In this document: positions 7,940-12,813 of the stretch, piece by piece
Layout of the letters: each line of letters starts with the position of its first letter
Numbering within the stretch: the first letter of the stretch is position 1
Assembly (NCBI GenBank): GCA_001414345.1
Contig: LLCB01000685.1
Location: forward strand, 1-12,813
DNA: 12,813 bases
Source: Hymenoscyphus infarciens
Lineage: Eukaryota > Ascomycota > Leotiomycetes > Helotiales > Helotiaceae
Direction of reading: 5' to 3'
Notes under the pieces: generated by a model
The model's database searches: none
The model's input: only the letters and a program-made list of their open reading frames with translations
Told to the model about the DNA's origin: nothing
Position numbers and translations under genes: made by a program

Positions 7940-9780
7940 ATGGGAAGTGTAAAGCTCCCAGTAAGACATGTAGATGTCCTAATAGTAGGTGGAGGTCCCG
8001 TCGGTATAAAACCCCTCCCTCTTCCTCCCTCTTCCCAATCCCCCACCTCTCATTCAAAAAGGCCCAAACTGATGACCCCCTAGGCCTCGTAACCGCTCTC
8101 CAACTCCAATCCTTCCCCAATATCAACTCCCACCCCTCAATTCTCATTCTAGAAAAACACCCCAAATCAGCCCAAGATACCTACGGTCGCGCGATAACCC
8201 TTTACCCCCGCACAACAGAAATGCTCGATCAACTCTCCCTGGCCGACGACCTAGCACAATCTTCCTTCGCCTGTCGAACAACCGCTTCCTACGACTCGAC
8301 AGGGAAAGAAGTAAAAGGCCGCGGTTGGTCATTTATGGAAAATATGGGGAAGGACGAGGATTCATGGACGCAGTGGGATTTTGCACTGATCTTGAGGCAA
8401 ATGTATCAAGAGGAAATTCTGAGATCTAGGTTAAGGGAGATTGGGGGGAAATTGGAGACGGAGAAAGAGGTTGTGAAGGTTGTTGTTGATGAGACTGTAG
8501 AATTGGGTGGGTATAGGGTTCAGACGGTGGTTAAGAATTGCAAGACGGGGAAGGAGGAGGTTATTATTTGTCGGTATTTAATTGGTGCTGATGGGGGCCG
8601 CTCTTTCGTTCGGAGGGAGTTGAAGATTCCATTTGAGGGAGAGACGACTGAAGATCGGTGGGTGAGAATTGATGGGATGGTGGAAACGGATATGCCTAAG
8701 AGTCGAGGATATGGTGCTATTGAGAGTCCGACGCATGGAAATGTTCTATGGGCAGCACTTGATCACGGAGCTACGAGGATTGGATTTGCATTTACGAAGG
8801 AGAGACAGGAGAAGTACGAGATTTTTCATGAGGAGGCTGCTATTGCTGAAGCTATCGAATCGGTAAAACCGTTCCAGCTGAAATTCAACAAGGTAGATTG
8901 GTTCACGGTCTATTCTGTTGGTCAGAGAGTTGCTAAACGGTTCTTCCTTGGCGGATGTGTCTTTTTGGCAGGTGATGCTTGTCATACTCATAGCAGTGGT
9001 GCTGCTCAAGGGATGAACACTGGAATACATGACGCGGTAAATTTGGCTTGGAAATTGAATATGGTTATGAATGGTTTGGCACCACACTCACTTCTCGAAA
9101 CATACCAAAGCGAACGATTACCGAATGTCCAAAAACTCATCAATTACGATAAAGACATTTCAAGGTTAATGACGATGCAACTTCCCCTGAACTGGAAAGG
9201 AGATCCGAAAATGGATCCAAACGAGCTCCTTGGTACAGTAATGGCGGAAGCATCGGCATTCACGTCAGGACTCAGTATTGCACTTGAGTCAAATCATCTC
9301 AACAAAACTGGAACCTGGAAATCCTCCAAAGTCGGTCCAGGTCAGCGAGGTCCAGATTCCCAATTACAAAAACCCGGAACATTCGACATCACAAGACTAC
9401 ACAAGGAGACCCCCAACAGGGCAAGATTCCACGTTGTAGTCTTTGCCGGAGAACCAGAACATACAGCAAAATTCTTCCAACTCTTTTCCAAAGCAACCAA
9501 AGCATCGAAGTTATTTTCAAGAAGTAAATGGCCAATCTCATGGCTTACGATACCCGCAAAAAGCGGACCATCTGCCTTTGAGCTTCTAGGAACGATGCCG
9601 CTTGGGAAAGTGTTCTATGATGAGAAACAAACTGCGCATTCCAGATATGGAGTTGATGTAAAGGAGGGAGGAGTGTTTGTGCTTAGACCGGATGGGTGGA
9701 TTGGAACAGCCACAAATCTGGGAATAGATTCTGTGAAAGAGTTGGTGGAATACTTTGATAATGTATTTCTGACAATATAG
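7940..9780 (+). CDS. Phenol-2-monooxygenase-type FAD-dependent aromatic hydroxylase (two exons, 586 aa)
   Basis: Exons are 7940-8003 and 8084-9780. The 80-bp intron has GTATAA and CCCTAG ends with an ACTGATG branch site. The ATG at 7940 is chosen because splicing then gives DVLIVGGGPVG (12-22), the Rossmann GxGxxG, running directly into LVTALQL. Reading straight through from an upstream codon would destroy this motif. E45 ends the second strand (ILILEK) and should bind the FAD ribose. ADG (190-192, in LIGADGGRSFVRR) is the DG motif. GDACHTHSSGAAQG (318-331) is the GD motif that binds the FAD phosphate. From about residue 400 comes the thioredoxin-like C-terminal domain of phenol hydroxylases, with FHVVVFAGE and FVLRPDGWIG. 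The enzyme uses NAD(P)H and O2 to hydroxylate an aromatic or heteroaromatic ring. Residues 56-60 read GRAIT where phenol hydroxylases usually have G-x-A-D-G, so the catalytic Asp is absent. At 586 aa it is slightly shorter than classical phenol hydroxylases. HxnV-like is one possible identity. Confidence 0.92.
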
Positions 9781-10091
9781 TAAATGAATAGAGGTACCAG
9801 AATCGCCATAGAAAACTTCAATATCCACAATAACTTCCCCACTTTAGGATAGTAAGTAAACTACTTTCGTCTAAACCAACTCAGATCCTTTAGAATGTCC
9901 CCTACTGGGAAGAATAAGACATCTCAAGAATCAAGGGCCAACCCGAAAAAGACTCAAAAAAAAAAACCATACGGTAGTTTAAATAAGCAAGTACCTCTCA
10001 AATACCAAAAAGAACTGCAAAGTGTACGGCGGATGAAATGCTCTGAAAGCTTCTTTCTAACTCGCTTCGCTGTTAGGCTTGTAAGTGGCCG
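9781..10091. other. Non-coding 3' flank of the hydroxylase
   Basis: A 90-codon frame beginning at 9895 is Lys- and Gln-rich because it reads A-rich DNA, including an 11-A run near 9956. It then runs into the inverted repeat starting at 10092. It has no family resemblance and is not called. A small hairpin, CTAAC / GTTAG, lies near 10059-10078. Confidence 0.4.
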
Positions 10092-10336
10092 GGCTCTACA
10101 GGGGCGGAAAAAATGTCGGAATTTGCACCTGCGCAGAACCTTACTATTATTGCCACAGTATGTCTAGAAGAGCTTAGAAAAATACTTAAAACCTTTATAA
10201 TAAATACCTGCTTAACTACTAATTAATCATATATTAAGTTGTAACTGTTTGAATTACCGTGTTGTGGTTTTATTTTGAAGTTAACACTAGTTTTTGAGGG
10301 AACAAATAGCAACACCTTTTCCGTCCCTGTAGAGCC
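10092..10336. repeat. Inverted repeat with 34-bp arms
   Basis: The left arm at 10092-10125 starts GGCTCTACAGGG and ends ATTTG. The right arm at 10303-10336 is its reverse complement with 28 of 34 positions identical. Most mismatches are transitions. The roughly 180 bp between the arms is A+T-rich. The layout suits a decayed MITE or other fold-back element. Direct flanking duplications are not obvious, and the true ends may lie outside the arms. Confidence 0.6.
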
Positions 10337-10591
10337 GGGGAGGCGTTGACACGGGGAGGCCCAAAGGTATGAAGGCGTTTGAGCCCTGAATTATAGGGCG
10401 AGTCCACTGGATTACAGCACTCGCACCAATCGGTTTTAGGGTATCCTGCAGAGCATTGCAGTCTATCTAGGAACGGAAAATTCCTAAATCGTAATATTTT
10501 CGTAAACAACTACGTTACTATCAGAATATCAATGACCCAGTACAGCTATTAACGGGTCTATTTTAAATATGTCTATATTTTTAAGATATTT
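10337..10591. other. Non-coding, no recognised feature
   Basis: The part near the inverted repeat is GC-richer (10331-10460), and the following part is A+T-rich. A 79-codon minus-strand frame (10509 to 10270) runs across the right arm of the inverted repeat and resembles no known family. Nothing else is supported. Confidence 0.35.
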
Positions 10592-10830
10592 TTCCGATCG
10601 TCCGATCGCTTCAAAAATACCTGTGGTGTACAGAGTATAAAAGGAGAGCTTCTACAGCGACCCAAAAAGCTCCGACTAGAGAGTAAACTACAACTACTCA
10701 ATTAAAATAGACAGACAAAACTGTATAATGCTATTAATTATCATTTCAAACTTCCCTCTGGATTTTTTAGAGAATATATATTCGTACTCGCATTCATTGG
10801 GTGTTTGTCTGTCTCCGATCATCGGGTAAA
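10592..10830 (+). promoter_or_regulatory. Promoter-like segment with a 33-codon ORF
   Basis: A TATAAAAG element lies at 10636-10643, preceded by a directly repeated CCGATCG (near 10593-10607). About 85 bp downstream an ATG at 10728 opens a 33-codon hydrophobic frame (starting MLLIIISNF) ending at 10829, some 50 bp before the MITE. This could be a chance TATA plus a chance short frame, or the remains of a gene start cut off by the insertion. No family is recognised. Confidence 0.25.
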
Positions 10831-10879
10831 TTATTTCAGGAGGTTGGGAGCTTTGATGTCTTCACCCTTCTTTTGGTTA

Positions 10880-11159
10880 CTCTCCCCCCCCTAAACAAAA
10901 CGTAAAGTGGGTCATTTTGCATGGGGGTGGGGACGCCATAGCGGAGGCCGTACAGCAGGGGGTTACAACCAATAAGAAAGACTCTATTTTTGAGGGGAAT
11001 AACAATGTTTACTTTAAGGTTAAAAATGGCTTAATAAGCAAACCCTGATTGGCAAGAAGTGCGATTTCCAGCACTTTCTGTGGCAAAACACCCCCTGAGC
11101 ACCCCCTGGAACTCCCCCTGCAAAATGACCCACTTTACGTTTTGCTTAGGGGGGGAGAG
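10880..11159. mobile_element. MITE, Tc1/mariner-like, 280 bp
   Basis: The left terminal inverted repeat at 10880-10927 begins CTCTCCCCCCCC and contains AACGTAAAGTGGGTCATTTT. The right arm at 11114-11159 is its reverse complement with one substitution (TAAAC versus TAAGC), a one-base difference in the C run and a one-base indel near the inner end. TA lies immediately outside both ends (10878-10879 and 11160-11161), matching the TA target duplication of Tc1/mariner transposons. The interior has no coding capacity and includes three ACCCCCTG-like repeats next to the right arm. The arm identity suggests a fairly recent insertion. The flanking G-T and A-C extend the symmetry slightly, so a five-base-longer end is an alternative. 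Confidence 0.85.
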
Positions 11160-11168
11160 TAACTCATT

Positions 11169-11245
11169 GTGAGTACGCCACCAGTAATCTGTGAGTAAGC
11201 CACCAGTAATCTACGAGTTAACTTCCAGTAAGCTTCCAGTAAGCT
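11169..11245 (+). repeat. 22-bp tandem repeat beside the MITE
   Basis: Three consecutive 22-bp units occupy 11169-11190, 11191-11212 and 11213-11234. The first two differ at one base (GTGAGTACGCC versus GTGAGTAAGCC, then ACCAGTAATCT). The third is more diverged (ACGAGTTAACTTCCAGTAAGCT). A half unit TCCAGTAAGCT follows at 11235-11245, then ATGAGTAAGCC. The block starts only eight bases outside the MITE end. Confidence 0.75.
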
Positions 11246-11259
11246 ATGAGTAAGCCGGT

Positions 11260-12230
11260 GGCTAGTAGAATCAACCAGCCGTTCATATATAATTTACCCC
11301 TCTATTTCCTTTTTTGGGGATAGGGGAATGTTAGGTATAGGGAAGTTGACGAGAGAAGGTGGGTGCCTTATCCAGTGTGTGCCGAACGGTTGAATGAGCA
11401 AGGCACATATTCATTACTATACATTTCCGCACTATAAGAGATTAGAAGCTATATCAAAAAGTTCACATTCTAGCTTCCTAGCACGATTTGAATCATCGTC
11501 TCGGATCTTCTCAGATACTTGATATTTGTTCCAAGTTTTTAATTAGACGTAAAGATGTTGTTTTAGTATAGTGCGGTCCAGAAATACATTAGCAAGCCTC
11601 TAATCTTTAGGGTAAGAGAGGTGTGAGGGAGAAAATCAGGATTCGAAAACAGCGAGATTGTTTTATGCAAGCCGGTCGCCCGTGTAATACAGAGCTTCAC
11701 TTAGAGGTAATATCAGAAGTACCAAGGAACTATTGGGCATTTTTGGTAGGGAATAGGGACTTCTTAGTAGTAATTAGCGACCCCACTAAAATCTGCTGCC
11801 TGGTATAACTACAGGTAGAAAAATAGCAGAAACAAAAGAAAAATCTCAGCAGAGGCTATTTAAGTTTTAGCTCGGCTATAGAAAGTTGTAATCGCGTTTG
11901 CGTTACGAGCTCTCTTGAAGAGGCTAAATCACTTCTGTCCACCGAGAGACTGTGTAGTAAAACCTTATAAAAAGAGTTAAATATAGAAGTATTTACTCTA
12001 GTAATCTACAATTTGCTCCACATTCAATTGTTATAGTACTCTGTCTTTGAACTAGATAAAATCTTCGCTTAATTAACATCTCTTGAGCTTCTTCTTAATA
12101 TTATCTGGAAAACTCATAGTCTACAGAACTGTCATTATTTAAGAATTATAGTAAAACAATTTTTCAATTCCTGTTACTCGCGTACGACTTCCTGTTCTCT
12201 TTAAAGTGTTACTTGAGCTCGGATCAAACA
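11260..12230. other. Gene-free A+T-leaning interval
   Basis: No open frame of convincing length begins with ATG. The longest frame (11623-11808) starts at GTG and matches no family I know. No tRNA, rRNA or transposase fragment was recognised. The interval still contains CpA and TpG freely, so it is not RIP-saturated like the left end of the window. Confidence 0.4.
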
Positions 12231-12663
12231 TTGCGCGACGTGCAACAAAACCATGTAGTAGTTTCTTGACCCTAAGCTACTTTAATTATATACAGAATCA
12301 TCTTAAAAGCATCTCAAGTTAGAACAATTGAGAAACTAGCTTCACAAACCGTACGTACAACTTGATCCAGGATCAAGTAGCAATAAGCAACATAACTTTC
12401 TCTATAGTGGCAGTTTTCAAGTACCATTAACTCACGTCTTACTTGTCATACGCTATAAATCTACTAAGTAAGATCTTACCTCCTTATCCAGAGGATAGAT
12501 GTAGGACAAGTCCAAAAGTGCGAAGTGCAACAAAAAAGCTGTCAATCCACCCGTCACTTAACATCAACACACCAACATCTCAACATCATCTAAAGTTACA
12601 ACTTTTATTCTCCGAACATCCCACCGAGTCAAGATAATTGAGAAATTGCGCGGTGCAACAAAA
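12231..12663 (+). repeat. Three dispersed copies of a GTGCAACAAAA motif
   Basis: The copies are TTGCGCGACGTGCAACAAAA at 12231-12250, GTGCGAAGTGCAACAAAA at 12518-12536 and TTGCGCGGTGCAACAAAA at 12646-12663, all on the same strand. The first and third contain the inverted pair TTGC / GCAA. The flanks are not obviously alike, so these are short motifs and not long repeat copies. Their role is unknown. Confidence 0.55.
12360..12378. repeat. 19-bp perfect palindrome
   Basis: ACTTGATCC and GGATCAAGT are exact reverse complements around a single central A. It could be a dimeric protein-binding site or the core of a fold-back. No nearby gene suggests a function. Confidence 0.6.
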
Positions 12664-12813
12664 ATTCTCAATAGCGTTCTGCAAACACGAGGTTTATTTC
12701 ATTCACCGACTTTGTTGAGTATCAGTGAGCCAGAAGAATTGGAATTCAAAGCACAAGTACCTATCCATCGTGAGTGCTCACATACACCTTAAACCCCCCT
12801 TCCCCCCCAATCC
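12664..12813. other. Window end, no recognised feature
   Basis: The last 150 bp hold no open frame of note and end in runs of C (about 12794-12809). A gene beyond the window cannot be judged. Confidence 0.3.

Noticed and set aside
9895..10167. 90-codon Lys-rich frame after the hydroxylase
   Set aside because: It reads through a poly-A run and into an inverted repeat, with no family resemblance.
10825..11300. Inverted GGGTAAATTA / TAATTTACCC flanking the MITE
   Set aside because: Only about 11 bp match and the adjacent bases diverge, so a nested larger element is not supported.
11623..11808. 61-codon frame
   Set aside because: It starts at GTG, which is not a usual nuclear start in fungi, and resembles no known protein.
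1..12813. tRNA, rRNA, CRISPR arrays or bacterial operon signals
   Set aside because: None was found. The organism is eukaryotic by its introns, and no cloverleaf or B-box-like sequence stood out on either strand.

Overview
The window looks like a stretch of a filamentous ascomycete nuclear genome, most likely a member of the Pezizomycotina. The reasons are short spliceosomal introns (50-124 bp) with fungal-type donors and branch sites, a fungal-restricted DUF6594 membrane protein, large low-gene intervals, and an A+T-rich block carrying an extreme signature of repeat-induced point mutation (RIP). Leotiomycetes would fit the protein flavour, but the class cannot be fixed from sequence alone. 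There is no bacterial-style operon, rRNA or tRNA that I can recognise.

Layout. Positions 1-926 are RIP-saturated DNA with no CpA at all and no TpG before 674. The block ends in a diverged tandem duplication (about 571-1035) whose outer half is almost unmutated. Two minus-strand genes follow: a six-exon DUF6594-family protein with three C-terminal membrane helices (2652 to 1183, 371 aa) and upstream of it a two-exon small protein with a possible SH3-like fold (3681 to 3134, 153 aa). A gene-poor interval (3.7-5.5 kb) separates these from two plus-strand enzyme genes. The first is a four-exon hydantoinase/dihydropyrimidinase-type cyclic amide hydrolase (5678-7309, 491 aa). The second is a two-exon phenol-2-monooxygenase-type flavoprotein hydroxylase (7940-9780, 586 aa). 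The exon phases of all four models close in frame by hand splicing. From 9.8 kb to the end I find no convincing gene. This part holds an inverted repeat with 34-bp arms, a 280-bp MITE with near-perfect terminal inverted repeats and TA flanks, a 22-bp tandem repeat beside it, a 19-bp palindrome and a short motif occurring three times.

How the genes may work together. A cyclic-imide/hydantoin hydrolase next to an aromatic flavin hydroxylase is the enzyme pairing expected for ring hydroxylation and later ring opening of an N-heterocycle. In Aspergillus nidulans the nicotinate (hxn) pathway uses a phenol-monooxygenase-like enzyme (HxnV) and a cyclic imide hydrolase (HxnM). The pair here is a candidate partial hxn-type catabolic cluster. 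GATA-factor motifs upstream of both genes fit nitrogen-source control. This is inference and needs phylogeny and a look at the neighbours. The two minus-strand genes have no evident link to it.
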